Shown here: positions 1-7,012 of the stretch, one piece after another
Layout of the letters: every line of letters begins with the position of its first letter
How positions within the stretch are numbered: position 1 is the first letter of the stretch
Origin: Alphaproteobacteria bacterium UBA6544
Lineage (GTDB): Bacteria; Pseudomonadota; Alphaproteobacteria; UBA8366
NCBI GenBank assembly: GCA_002434595.1
Contig: DJKK01000167.1
Location: forward strand, 1 to 13,655
Direction of reading: 5' to 3'
Length of the DNA stretch: 13,655 nucleotides
The notes under the pieces: model-generated
Database searches by the model: none
Seen by the model: only the letters and a program-made list of their open reading frames with translations
What the model was told of the DNA's origin: nothing
Position numbers and translations under genes: made by a program

Positions 1-124
1 CCGAGATCTCTACCAAAGTTACGATAAAATCGCATATACCGTAAAGCGACCTGCGTACCTTCGAAAGGTTTTCAAAAACGTCGATTAACTCACCTCTGTA
101 AAACGATTTTTCAAGATTACTCAT
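1..124 (-). CDS. Unrecognised protein, N-terminal 41 residues only (fourth gene of the sugar cassette)
   Basis: An ATG at 122-124 on the minus strand opens a reading frame that stays open to the left edge of the window (41 codons plus one base). It begins MSNLEKSFYRGELID. Its start overlaps the end of the methyltransferase gene by 8 bases: ATG, then AG, then that gene's TAA stop. This points to translational coupling in the same operon. The peptide is leucine- and charge-rich, with no signal peptide and no family signature I can name with confidence. A segment around residues 20-29 (LSKVRRSLYG) faintly recalls the N-terminus of the DUF2172/DUF4910 aminopeptidase-like proteins, which I remember occurring in sugar clusters. 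That comparison is from memory over few residues and should not be used as an annotation. The upstream ribosome-binding site is weak (GTGG), as is common for overlapping genes. Confidence 0.6.
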   Translation of the reverse strand, partial: MSNLEKSFYRGELIDVFENLSKVRRSLYGICDFIVTLVEIS

Positions 125-1370
125 TTGAAGCCACTATTCGTAGTTCAGGCAGGGGAATTATGAATCGTCCCCCCGTATCGACGAAAGCGCGGTTGTTCTC
201 GATTATTTGTTCCGCAAAGTTCCAGGCCAGAACCACAAAATCATCAACCGGATGCGAAGCAATGTGCGAAGCCGGCACAATAGGAACGTTGATGCCAGGA
301 CTGTAAAGGCCCTGTTTCCAGGGGCTGTCGTCCACGATATAGGCCATATCGTCGTGTCCCAAACCGAATTGGTGCATGAGCGTCGTCGCTTTCGCCGGCG
401 CGCCATAGCCTGCAATCCTACGTCCTGCATTCCGAGACGCGGCGATCGTCTTCCGCATCTGTTGTCCCGCCTTTGAAATTTTTTCTTCAAACCGACGATA
501 CGTCTCTATGGAAAATAGCTGAGCTGCCTCCTCCGCCACCAGCAATTCCTGCAGGTCACGTGTCGGCGTACGTTCGCTTTCTTCAGGGGCGACGAAAATA
601 CGTATCGAACCGCCGTGACTCGCAACCCGTTCTGCATGAAACACCGTCAGACCATGCTGTTTGAAGAAAGTTAACAGCGGTGAAATTGCGTGATAGTCGA
701 GATGTTCGTGGTAAATCGTGTCGAAGAGTGTCTTGCTGAGAACATCGAGTAAATAGGATACTTCGAAGGCAAATACACCATTATCTGCAAGCAGTTTCGA
801 GACGGCGGCAATGACGCTATGCAAATCGTCTATGTGGGCGCAGACGTTATTCGCGGTGATGATCTTCGCATACCCAATCTCATCGCGGATCGATTCCGCG
901 ATGTCCATGGAAAAGAACGCGCATTGCGTCGGAACACCGGCCTCAGTCGCAGCCTGAGCAATATTGCGGGCGGGATCGATCCCCCTTACCCTGGCCCCCA
1001 ACGCTTGATAGGCTTTCAACAGCGTCCCATCGTTTGATCCGATATCAACGACTAGATCCCCGCTATCGGCACCTGCCAGCTCCCAGACTGCGCCGGCGTA
1101 TGATTTGAAATGCGATACAAAACTTGGTGACGTACCGGAGACATAGACATAATCGGTGAAGAGGCTTTCGGGATCTACGACGTGGGCAAGCTGTAAATGG
1201 CCGCAGGCGCCACATAGGTGCAATTCCAGCGGAAAGGACTCTTGGATGCCATTCAATACATCCTTCGTCCGAAAGTCGTTGGCGGGAGGTGTCGGGGCCA
1301 GCGAAAAAGCCGGTTGCAACGAAGTTCCTCCGCAAAGCCGGCAATCGTGCCGAATGCGACAGGTTGCCAC
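117..1370 (-). CDS. Sugar C-methyltransferase (class I SAM-dependent, zinc-binding, TylCIII/NovU-like)
   Basis: This 417-residue protein has the three-part architecture of NDP-sugar C-methyltransferases. The N-terminal zinc-binding domain has Cys10, Cys13, Cys53 and Cys56 in two CxxC pairs. The SAM-binding Rossmann domain has motif I VVDIGSNDGTLL at about 107-118. The C-terminal domain carries HGGSIRIF near 252-259 and GYGAPAKATT near 321-330. The YHEHLDYH stretch at about 220-227 holds the Tyr/His/Glu cluster used for catalysis in this family. Such enzymes methylate a carbon (often C3) of an activated keto-deoxysugar, so the likely role is making a branched sugar for a surface glycan in the cytoplasm. 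The start is GTG, nine bases after the cupin stop, with a weak AGG upstream; the first CxxC at residue 10 fits this start. The exact substrate cannot be read from sequence. Confidence 0.9.
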   Translation of the reverse strand: MATCRIRHDCRLCGGTSLQPAFSLAPTPPANDFRTKDVLNGIQESFPLELHLCGACGHLQLAHVVDPESLFTDYVYVSGTSPSFVSHFKSYAGAVWELAGADSGDLVVDIGSNDGTLLKAYQALGARVRGIDPARNIAQAATEAGVPTQCAFFSMDIAESIRDEIGYAKIITANNVCAHIDDLHSVIAAVSKLLADNGVFAFEVSYLLDVLSKTLFDTIYHEHLDYHAISPLLTFFKQHGLTVFHAERVASHGGSIRIFVAPEESERTPTRDLQELLVAEEAAQLFSIETYRRFEEKISKAGQQMRKTIAASRNAGRRIAGYGAPAKATTLMHQFGLGHDDMAYIVDDSPWKQGLYSPGINVPIVPASHIASHPVDDFVVLAWNFAEQIIENNRAFVDTGGRFIIPLPELRIVASNE

Positions 1371-1379
1371 CGGGCGAAC

Positions 1380-1823
1380 CTATATATCGATCTTGTTCGG
1401 ATCGATCATCTCGATCCGTCGGACGTCCGCTTCATAAGACTCCTGATCGCGCGGATTACGCCCGAAGGTGAAGAAGGTTGTATCCTCGATGAATACCATG
1501 GCGTGGTCGACCATTGGGGGCGTGAAAAACAATTGTCCGGTCTTGACGGTTACCTTCTCGGGAGCTTCATGAGTGCCATGGAGCCGATAGTAATAGTCTA
1601 TTTCACCCTCGGTGACGTAACAATAATGCCAATCCGTCAGGTGATAATGATTGGCGCGCACAGTCCCCTTCTTGGATGTGATCAGTACGACGCTCTTCGT
1701 CGGCATATCATAGAGCGGCTGTATCGATCCACGCGCGTCGTCGTGGCTGTCATCCATCTCCACGATCACATCTTCCGGCCACATCGAGGCGTCGTCCAAG
1801 TGTATCTTCTTCCAATCGCTCAT
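1380..1823 (-). CDS. Small cupin-domain protein of the sugar cassette
   Basis: A 147-residue single-domain cupin. Metal-binding cupin motif 1 is visible as NHYHLTDWHYCYVTEGE at about 58-74 (His59, His61, His66, Glu72), and motif 2 as GQLFFTPPMVDHAMVF at about 97-112 with His107. Small cupins in sugar operons include isomerases and epimerases of dTDP-keto sugars and WxcM/FdtA-like proteins. The position between a glycosyltransferase and a sugar C-methyltransferase supports a role in nucleotide-sugar modification, but the reaction is unknown. I chose the ATG at 1821-1823 (MSDWKK) because a GGGAA ribosome-binding site lies about 9 bases upstream. A longer TTG start at 1862 would overlap the glycosyltransferase end and lacks such a site. 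The gene begins 23 bases after the glycosyltransferase stop. Confidence 0.85.
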   Translation of the reverse strand: MSDWKKIHLDDASMWPEDVIVEMDDSHDDARGSIQPLYDMPTKSVVLITSKKGTVRANHYHLTDWHYCYVTEGEIDYYYRLHGTHEAPEKVTVKTGQLFFTPPMVDHAMVFIEDTTFFTFGRNPRDQESYEADVRRIEMIDPNKIDI

Positions 1824-1846
1824 CAGTTTGTTTCCCGTTGAATTGT

Positions 1847-2557
1847 CTAAGCGCGGTGGCAAGCTATCGGCCCAAACCGTTTCTTAATAATCATCCAAAT
1901 TACGGAAATGGCATGCCAGTAGCGGATTTTCTTACCTTCTGCATATGTCCGTCCGGCATAGTTCACCGGGACTTCAAAAAATACATTGCCGCGCCGTGCG
2001 ATCGTACAGAGAATTTCCGCATGCTGGGCCCAACCGTCGTTCTCCAGTTCTCCGGGATCAATCAAGTCACGCCGATAGAGTAAATAGCATGAATAGATAT
2101 CGGTGAACGTGAGATTGTATAGCAAGTTGAAGATCAAGGTAATGAGACGGTTGCCGACCAAATGCCAGAAATAGTGTACCCGGACGTAGGTTGGAGCAAG
2201 ATTTCGGCTTCCGATGACCGCATCGGCGTTTTGCTCCAAAACCGGACGGACGAGTGTCCGATACTCACTCGGGTCGTACTCAAGATCGGCGTCTTGAAAT
2301 AGAATATAGTCACCGGTCGCCTTATAAAGGCCATCGCGCACGGCGGCGCCTTTTCCGCCGTTCCTATCCCGTCTTACCAAATCCGAGTATAGCTGTGGGT
2401 TCTTTTCGAGGATCTCCAAGGTGTTATCCGAAGAGCCATCGTCAATTACGATCACCTCAAATTCCACTTCCGCCACTTCGGCGGCAATCACGCGTTGTAG
2501 GACAGTGACAATTGTGTCCTGCTCATTATAGGTCGGAATGAGAATAGAGATACGCAA
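1847..2557 (-). CDS. Family 2 glycosyltransferase (polyprenyl/dolichyl-phosphate sugar transferase-like)
   Basis: A 236-residue GT-A-fold enzyme related to dolichyl-phosphate mannose synthase (DPM1). The N-terminus RISILIPTYNEQDTI is the classic GT2 opening. Nucleotide-sugar binding residues are in VIDDGSSDNT (Asp39-Asp40). The metal-binding acidic motif is DAD in FQDADLEYDP (Asp89, Asp91). IGSR sits at 115-118. The C-terminal part TDIYSCYLLYR (152-162) and EVPVNYAGRTYAEGKKI (195-211) match the soluble DPM1-like subgroup, which lacks a membrane tail. It probably transfers a sugar from a nucleotide donor to a lipid phosphate or glycan at the inner face of the membrane. The start must be TTG: the preceding in-frame codon is a TAA stop and no nearby in-frame ATG preserves the conserved opening. 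It is the first gene of the sugar cassette, 124 bases after ftsB. Confidence 0.9.
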   Translation of the reverse strand: MRISILIPTYNEQDTIVTVLQRVIAAEVAEVEFEVIVIDDGSSDNTLEILEKNPQLYSDLVRRDRNGGKGAAVRDGLYKATGDYILFQDADLEYDPSEYRTLVRPVLEQNADAVIGSRNLAPTYVRVHYFWHLVGNRLITLIFNLLYNLTFTDIYSCYLLYRRDLIDPGELENDGWAQHAEILCTIARRGNVFFEVPVNYAGRTYAEGKKIRYWHAISVIWMIIKKRFGPIACHRA

Positions 2558-2657
2558 TTATTTACGGCCCGTTAGCTATAAATCTCTAGCAAAAATCAGA
2601 TTGAAACTTCATTTGCAGTCGAATCATTAAATTTTCGAAACGAAGGGTCACCTGCCT

Positions 2658-2673
2658 CGACAGATCACTGTCG
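2658..2673 (-). other. Perfect 6-bp hairpin just after ftsB stop
   Basis: The sequence CGACAG-TGAT-CTGTCG (minus strand) forms a perfect 6-bp stem with a 4-base loop, starting about 9 bases past the ftsB stop codon. No run of U follows, so it does not qualify as a standard intrinsic terminator. It could protect the 3' end of the housekeeping transcript or weaken read-through into the sugar cassette. The rest of the 124-base gap (2558-2681) is A+T-rich by eye and I see no convincing -35/-10 pair for the glycosyltransferase operon in it. Confidence 0.35.
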
Positions 2674-2681
2674 CTATCCAT

Positions 2682-2993
2682 TCAATCAAGAATGACCCTT
2701 TCATCCCTCTCAACCAAGTTCAATACAACCCGTGCTCTTTCATCCAAGGTATCGAGATCAAGGTTATCGGGACGCAAAAGCGCCGTACGTCGCTCGATTA
2801 GGAGACGCTCTTCACGACGCTCTTGCAAAACCTGTTCGGCTTTAATGATTTCGCCTGCAAGCTTGAGATAGGCGGTCAAACCGTGATCGCCCTTGAGCGA
2901 ATGATACGCAAAATAGCCCACGACCAACGCGCCAAATACAGGCACCGTCACCAATCGAGCCAAGTCGGACCATTTCTTAGAAAGAAACATCAT
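2682..2993 (-). CDS. ftsB: FtsB/DivIC-like septum formation initiator
   Basis: About 103 residues with the layout of the FtsB/DivIC family: a short cytoplasmic start, one membrane helix at about 12-31, a charged coiled coil at about 44-75, and a C-terminal segment (LLRPDNLDLDTLDERARVVL) with the LRPDxLDxDxLDERAR pattern of alphaproteobacterial members. FtsB works with FtsL and FtsQ at the division site to activate septal peptidoglycan synthesis, with its coiled coil in the periplasm. Its place directly after eno is the usual one in this class. Start choice: the ATG at 2991-2993 is followed by a second ATG at 2988-2990. A TTG at 3008 would add five residues (MPHDF). None of the three has a good ribosome-binding site, and a candidate promoter lies directly on top of the start (separate entry). 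Confidence 0.85.
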   Translation of the reverse strand: MMFLSKKWSDLARLVTVPVFGALVVGYFAYHSLKGDHGLTAYLKLAGEIIKAEQVLQERREERLLIERRTALLRPDNLDLDTLDERARVVLNLVERDERVILD

Positions 2994-2996
2994 GAA

Positions 2997-3025
2997 ATCA
3001 TGCGGCAAATGAAATACTTCGTCAA
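2997..3025 (-). promoter_or_regulatory. Candidate promoter at the ftsB start
   Basis: On the minus strand TTGACG (3020-3025, five of six consensus bases) and CATGAT (2997-3002, four of six) are separated by exactly 17 bases. Transcription would begin about 7 bases beyond 2997, at or next to the two ftsB ATG codons (2993 and 2990), giving a transcript with little or no leader. The lack of a Shine-Dalgarno sequence before these ATGs is consistent with this. The region is A+T-rich, so a chance match is possible. Confidence 0.35.
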
Positions 3026-3051
3026 TATAATTTCAATATTTAGTAAGTATT

Positions 3052-3065
3052 GGCGAATAATCGCC
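3052..3065 (-). other. Short hairpin between eno and ftsB
   Basis: GGCGA-TTAT-TCGCC (minus strand) can form a 5-bp G+C-rich stem about 60 bases after the eno stop codon. No U-run follows on the minus strand, so it is at most a weak terminator or processing site inside the eno-ftsB gap (118 bases between eno and the chosen ftsB region boundary at 3009). Together with the candidate promoter downstream it suggests ftsB may be partly uncoupled from eno. Confidence 0.3.
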
Positions 3066-3126
3066 GCGTAAATTTTCTTATTAAGGCGTTATCGAATATT
3101 GATTGAAATCTGATTTAGTCGCGTTG

Positions 3127-4413
3127 TTATATCCGCCAAGCCTGCTTGATCGCTTCCCGACCGGCGTATCTGGCCGCTGATCCCAATCGTTGCTCGATAC
3201 GAAGCAGTTGATTGTATTTTGCCAATCGGTCTGTCCGCGACAGCGAGCCAGTCTTGATTTGACCGCAATTTGTCGCGACGGCAATGTCGGCGATAGTGGT
3301 GTCTTCGGTTTCACCTGAACGATGTGACATAACCGAGGTATAGTCTGATCGATGGGCGAGCTCGACGGCGTCGAGGGTCTCGCTCAAAGTGCCAATTTGA
3401 TTGACCTTGACCAGAATTGCATTAGCGGCACCGCGTTCAATTCCATCGGCCAGCCGATTTGGATTCGTAACAAAAAGGTCGTCACCTACGATTTGGACCC
3501 GGTCGCCAATCTTTTTAGTCAAAATACACCAACCATCCCAATCGTCCTCGGACATGCCATCCTCGATGGATACAATCGGATAATTGCCCACAAGGTTTTC
3601 TAAATAATCCGTCATCCCGGTGGAATCGAGGGTCTTTCCCTCACCTTCGAGTTTGTAAGCCCCGTCTACAAAGAACTCAGTAGCGGCGCAGTCCAGCGCG
3701 AGACAGATATCGTCGCCAAGCGTGTACCCGGCGCACTCGACGGCTTTTGCAATGAAATCCAATGCTTCGTTGGTGGAGTTCAATGCCGGGGCGAATCCAC
3801 CTTCATCGCCCACATTCGTGCTGTGGCCCGCGTCTGACAAGGTCGCCCTCAACGCTTGAAAGACTTCCGCACCCATTCGAAGACCGTCTGAAAACGTATC
3901 AGCCCCGACCGGCATAATCATGAATTCCTGTATATCGACTGCATTGTCGGCGTGCGCACCGCCATTAATGATATTCATCATGGGAACGGGCAGTAGATTC
4001 GCCCAAATCCCGCCAATATACGCATAGAGAGGGAGTTCGTGCGAAGCGGCCGCGGCATGCGCAACAGCGAGCGACGCGCCGAGTATAGCATTTGCCCCAA
4101 GGCGGGCTTTGTTCTCTGTGCCATCCAATTCAAGGAGAATTGAATCGATATTCCGCTGATCTTCGGCCTCTGACCCGGACAAGGCATCGAATATTTCGCC
4201 ATTTACCGCCTCAACGGCATTCAATACGCCCTTGCCGCCAAAGCGCTCACCACCGTCTCGAAGCTCCAACATCTCATGTGCACCAGTTGACGCACCGGAG
4301 GGCACGGCTGCCCGACCGAAGGCACCGTCCTCGAGCACAACATCCACCTCGACCGTCGGGTTGCCCCGGCTATCAAGGATTTCTCGTCCCTGCAGATCGA
4401 CGATTGCAGTCAT
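3127..4413 (-). CDS. eno: Enolase (phosphopyruvate hydratase)
   Basis: A full-length 428-residue enolase, which interconverts 2-phosphoglycerate and phosphoenolpyruvate in glycolysis and gluconeogenesis in the cytoplasm. All key residues are present: the mobile loop SGASTGAHE (39-47), His154, the catalytic Glu204 in GDEGGFAP, and the magnesium ligands Asp241 (LALDCAATEF), Glu284 (SIEDG) and Asp311 (GDDLFVTN). The catalytic Lys336 is in LVKVNQIGTLSET, followed by the signature SHRSGETED with His364 and Arg365, then Lys387. Enolase also supplies phosphoenolpyruvate, the second substrate of KdsA encoded just upstream. The ATG start has GGAG about 10 bases upstream. The gene follows kdsA by 25 bases, which supports co-transcription. 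Confidence 0.98.
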   Translation of the reverse strand: MTAIVDLQGREILDSRGNPTVEVDVVLEDGAFGRAAVPSGASTGAHEMLELRDGGERFGGKGVLNAVEAVNGEIFDALSGSEAEDQRNIDSILLELDGTENKARLGANAILGASLAVAHAAAASHELPLYAYIGGIWANLLPVPMMNIINGGAHADNAVDIQEFMIMPVGADTFSDGLRMGAEVFQALRATLSDAGHSTNVGDEGGFAPALNSTNEALDFIAKAVECAGYTLGDDICLALDCAATEFFVDGAYKLEGEGKTLDSTGMTDYLENLVGNYPIVSIEDGMSEDDWDGWCILTKKIGDRVQIVGDDLFVTNPNRLADGIERGAANAILVKVNQIGTLSETLDAVELAHRSDYTSVMSHRSGETEDTTIADIAVATNCGQIKTGSLSRTDRLAKYNQLLRIEQRLGSAARYAGREAIKQAWRI

Positions 4414-4438
4414 TTTTTAGGCTCCAGGATGCTGAAAA

Positions 4439-5281
4439 TCAGATATTTAAGGGGTTTTTCTTCGCCAATTGATCAAATGCGATCAACTGTGAAAGCAGGT
4501 CTTCAAGGCCGTCGAGAGGCACCATGTTTGGTCCATCGGACGGTGCCGAATCTGGATCCTGGTGGGTCTCTATAAAGACCGCCGCGACACCTACGGCGAT
4601 CGCAGCCCGCGCCAACGCCGGCACGAATTCGCGTTGTCCGCCGGATGTACTTCCCTGGCCACCTGGCTGTTGCACCGAATGCGTCGCGTCAAAGACGATT
4701 GGATAACCATTGCGTGCCATGATCGGCAAGGACCGCATGTCGCTGATCAACGTGTTGTATCCGAAACTGGCGCCTCGTTCCGTCAGCATGATGTTCTCAT
4801 TACCGGCGTCTGCAATTTTTGCGACGACTTGCTTCATATCCCAAGGTGCCAGGAATTGCCCCTTTTTAACGTTGACTGCTTTCCCGGTCCGAGCGGCTGC
4901 AAGGAGAAGGTCAGTCTGACGACACAGGAAAGCCGGGATTTGCAAGACGTCGACCGCTTCGGCGGCGTGCGCGCATTGTTCCGGTTCGTGAACGTCAGTC
5001 AGCACCGGACATCCCCTCACCTCGCGGATTTCGGCAAAAATAGGCAAGGATTCGTTTATGCCGAGGCCTCGCGGGCTGCTGTTCGATGTCCGGTTCGCTT
5101 TATCGAACGATGTCTTGTAAATGAAGCCGATCCCCAGCCGTTCTGTCATTTCACAGAGTGCCTGGCTAATTTCCAGAGCATGAGCGAGGCTTTCCAAAGC
5201 ACATGGCCCGGCGATTAGCGTCAGCGGCAGGTCGTTTGCGACGGAGACTGAACCAATTTCGACGCGTTTATGCGCTTGCAT
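4439..5281 (-). CDS. kdsA: 2-dehydro-3-deoxyphosphooctonate aldolase (Kdo-8-phosphate synthase), metal-dependent type
   Basis: This 280-residue enzyme condenses phosphoenolpyruvate with arabinose 5-phosphate to give Kdo 8-phosphate, the committed step to the Kdo sugar of the lipopolysaccharide inner core. Family signatures include LIAGPCALES (22-31), YKTSFDKANRTS (55-66), VLTDVHEP (93-100), ERGASFGYN (168-176) and FDATHSVQQPGG (197-208). The residue at the class-defining site is Cys27 (GPC). With His201, Glu238 (FIETH) and Asp249 (PSDGPN), the four ligands of the metal-dependent class are all present; the metal-independent E. coli-type enzyme has Asn in place of this Cys. The ATG start has GGAG about 9 bases upstream, and the gene starts 14 bases after the pyrG stop. 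Its operon partners PyrG (CTP for CMP-Kdo) and Eno (phosphoenolpyruvate) serve the same pathway. Confidence 0.97.
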   Translation of the reverse strand: MQAHKRVEIGSVSVANDLPLTLIAGPCALESLAHALEISQALCEMTERLGIGFIYKTSFDKANRTSNSSPRGLGINESLPIFAEIREVRGCPVLTDVHEPEQCAHAAEAVDVLQIPAFLCRQTDLLLAAARTGKAVNVKKGQFLAPWDMKQVVAKIADAGNENIMLTERGASFGYNTLISDMRSLPIMARNGYPIVFDATHSVQQPGGQGSTSGGQREFVPALARAAIAVGVAAVFIETHQDPDSAPSDGPNMVPLDGLEDLLSQLIAFDQLAKKNPLNI

Positions 5282-5295
5282 GCGGATTTCTCCGT

Positions 5296-6933
5296 CTATA
5301 CGAGGCGCGCCTGGTCAACGGCGGCGCGAACAAAACTGGTAAAGAGCGGATGAGGTGCGAACGGCCTTGATTTTAACTCCGGGTGAAATTGGACCCCGAT
5401 ATACCACGGGTGATCCCGCAGTTCGACAATTTCTGGGAGCCGTTTATCAGGCGACATGCCGGAAAAACACATGCCAGCATCTTCAAGGCGCTGACGGTAA
5501 TTCACATTCACCTCAAAACGATGCCGATGCCGCTCGTTGATTTCACGTTCCCCGCCGTAGATATCGGCTATCTGGCTTCCGGGTTCGACGCGGCAGGGAT
5601 AACTGCCGAGGCGCATCGTACCGCCCTTTTCGTCCTCCTCGTCACGCTGTTCGACCCTATTGCCACGCATCCATTGGGTGAGCAGGCCGACCACGGGCTC
5701 CTTACACTCGCCAAATTCTGTGCTGTTGGCCTCGGGAATGCCCGCGAGATTGCGCGCCGCCTCAATTACCGCCATCTGCATACCGAAACAGATCCCGAAA
5801 TACGGGACTTTTCGGCGTCGTGCAAACTGTGCCGCCTGTATCTTGCCTTCGGCGCCACGCTCCCCAAAGCCACCTGGCACCAGGATGCCATGGCAATTCT
5901 CCAGCTCATGGATGTGATCTTCTTGTTCGAAGATTTCAGCTTCGATCCAACGCACATTAACCCGGACGTTATTGGCGATGCCGCCGTGCGTGAGCGCTTC
6001 ACTCAAAGACTTATAGGCATCAATCAGGTTCGTATATTTGCCGACAATAGCGATATTGACCTCGCCCTCGGGGTTCAGGATCGACTTCGCAATATCGCTC
6101 CAACGGGAGAGGTCTACTTCTCGTTCTCGTTCTTCGGTCATCCCAAAATGCCCAAGCACCTGTTTATCGAAGCCTTGTTCGTGATAGGTGATGGGCACCT
6201 GATAAATCGTATCGACGTCTTCGGCCGGGATAACGCAGGATTCCTGAACATTGCAGAACAAGGCCAGCTTTCGTCGCGCATCTGCGGCGATTTCCCTTTC
6301 GCATCGGCAAAGCAGCATGTCCGGCTGAATACCAACGCTCAAGAGTTCCTTGACCGAGTGTTGGGTCGGTTTCGTTTTCAATTCGCCCGCCGCACCCAAG
6401 AAAGGTACCAGGGTGACATGGACAAACATGGTGCTTTCGCGTCCCAACTCGTTCCGGAGTTGGCGAATCGCCTCAAGAAACGGCAGACCTTCGATATCGC
6501 CGACCGTGCCGCCAATCTCGCACAGGACAAAATCCTCATCCGTGACATCGCTCAAGATGAATTCTTTGATCGCATCCGTAACGTGGGGAATGACTTGTAC
6601 GGTTCCGCCAAGGTAATCGCCGCGACGCTCACGTGTGATGACTGTAGAATAAATGCGCCCGGTCGTCACATTATCGCTCTTACGCGATGATACGCCTGTA
6701 AAGCGCTCATAGTGACCCAGATCGAGGTCCGTTTCCGCACCATCGTCGGTCACGAAGACTTCGCCATGTTGATATGGGCTCATTGTTCCCGGATCGACGT
6801 TAAGATACGGGTCTAGCTTGCGCAGGCGAACCTTGAAGCCGCGCGCCTGCAGCAAAGCGCCTAACGCTGCCGAGGAAAGGCCTTTTCCAAGTGAAGACAC
6901 GACGCCACCGGTGATGAATACGTACCGCGTCAT
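5296..6933 (-). CDS. pyrG: CTP synthase
   Basis: A complete 545-residue CTP synthase, which aminates UTP to CTP using glutamine and ATP in the cytoplasm. The N-terminal synthetase domain (about 1-266) opens with the family signature YVFITGGVVSSLGKGLS and carries DPYLNVDPGTMSP (41-53) and CEIGGTVGDIE (138-148). The C-terminal class I glutamine amidotransferase domain (about 293-540) has the nucleophile Cys382 in YFGICFGMQ, the LVPGGFGERG oxyanion strand (351-360), and the catalytic His517/Glu519 pair in GVQFHPE. The ATG start has GAGGG about 8 bases upstream. The product CTP is needed for nucleic acids, phospholipids and CMP-Kdo, which fits linkage to kdsA 14 bases downstream. Confidence 0.98.
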   Translation of the reverse strand: MTRYVFITGGVVSSLGKGLSSAALGALLQARGFKVRLRKLDPYLNVDPGTMSPYQHGEVFVTDDGAETDLDLGHYERFTGVSSRKSDNVTTGRIYSTVITRERRGDYLGGTVQVIPHVTDAIKEFILSDVTDEDFVLCEIGGTVGDIEGLPFLEAIRQLRNELGRESTMFVHVTLVPFLGAAGELKTKPTQHSVKELLSVGIQPDMLLCRCEREIAADARRKLALFCNVQESCVIPAEDVDTIYQVPITYHEQGFDKQVLGHFGMTEEREREVDLSRWSDIAKSILNPEGEVNIAIVGKYTNLIDAYKSLSEALTHGGIANNVRVNVRWIEAEIFEQEDHIHELENCHGILVPGGFGERGAEGKIQAAQFARRRKVPYFGICFGMQMAVIEAARNLAGIPEANSTEFGECKEPVVGLLTQWMRGNRVEQRDEEDEKGGTMRLGSYPCRVEPGSQIADIYGGEREINERHRHRFEVNVNYRQRLEDAGMCFSGMSPDKRLPEIVELRDHPWYIGVQFHPELKSRPFAPHPLFTSFVRAAVDQARLV

Positions 6934-7012
6934 GTCAACCCTCGTGATGCCGGGCTGTCGTTTGTTATCGCGGTTTGCCGGTCCATCGTGTCGTAACGTT
7001 CCTACTCTTCTA

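Noticed and set aside
1218..1841. A 207-codon plus-strand frame opposite the cupin and methyltransferase
   Set aside because: Spans two real minus-strand genes and their junction; no independent evidence of coding.
3052..3065. Intrinsic terminator after eno
   Set aside because: Stem is only 5 bp and no U-run follows in the direction of transcription; kept only as a weak hairpin.
4562..5218. A 218-codon plus-strand frame opposite kdsA
   Set aside because: Antisense to KdsA, whose catalytic residues are all intact; no ribosome-binding site or family signature.
5383..6690. A 435-codon plus-strand open frame opposite pyrG
   Set aside because: It lies wholly antisense to an unmistakable CTP synthase, shows no recognisable domain, and is explained by codon bias of the real gene keeping the opposite strand free of stops.
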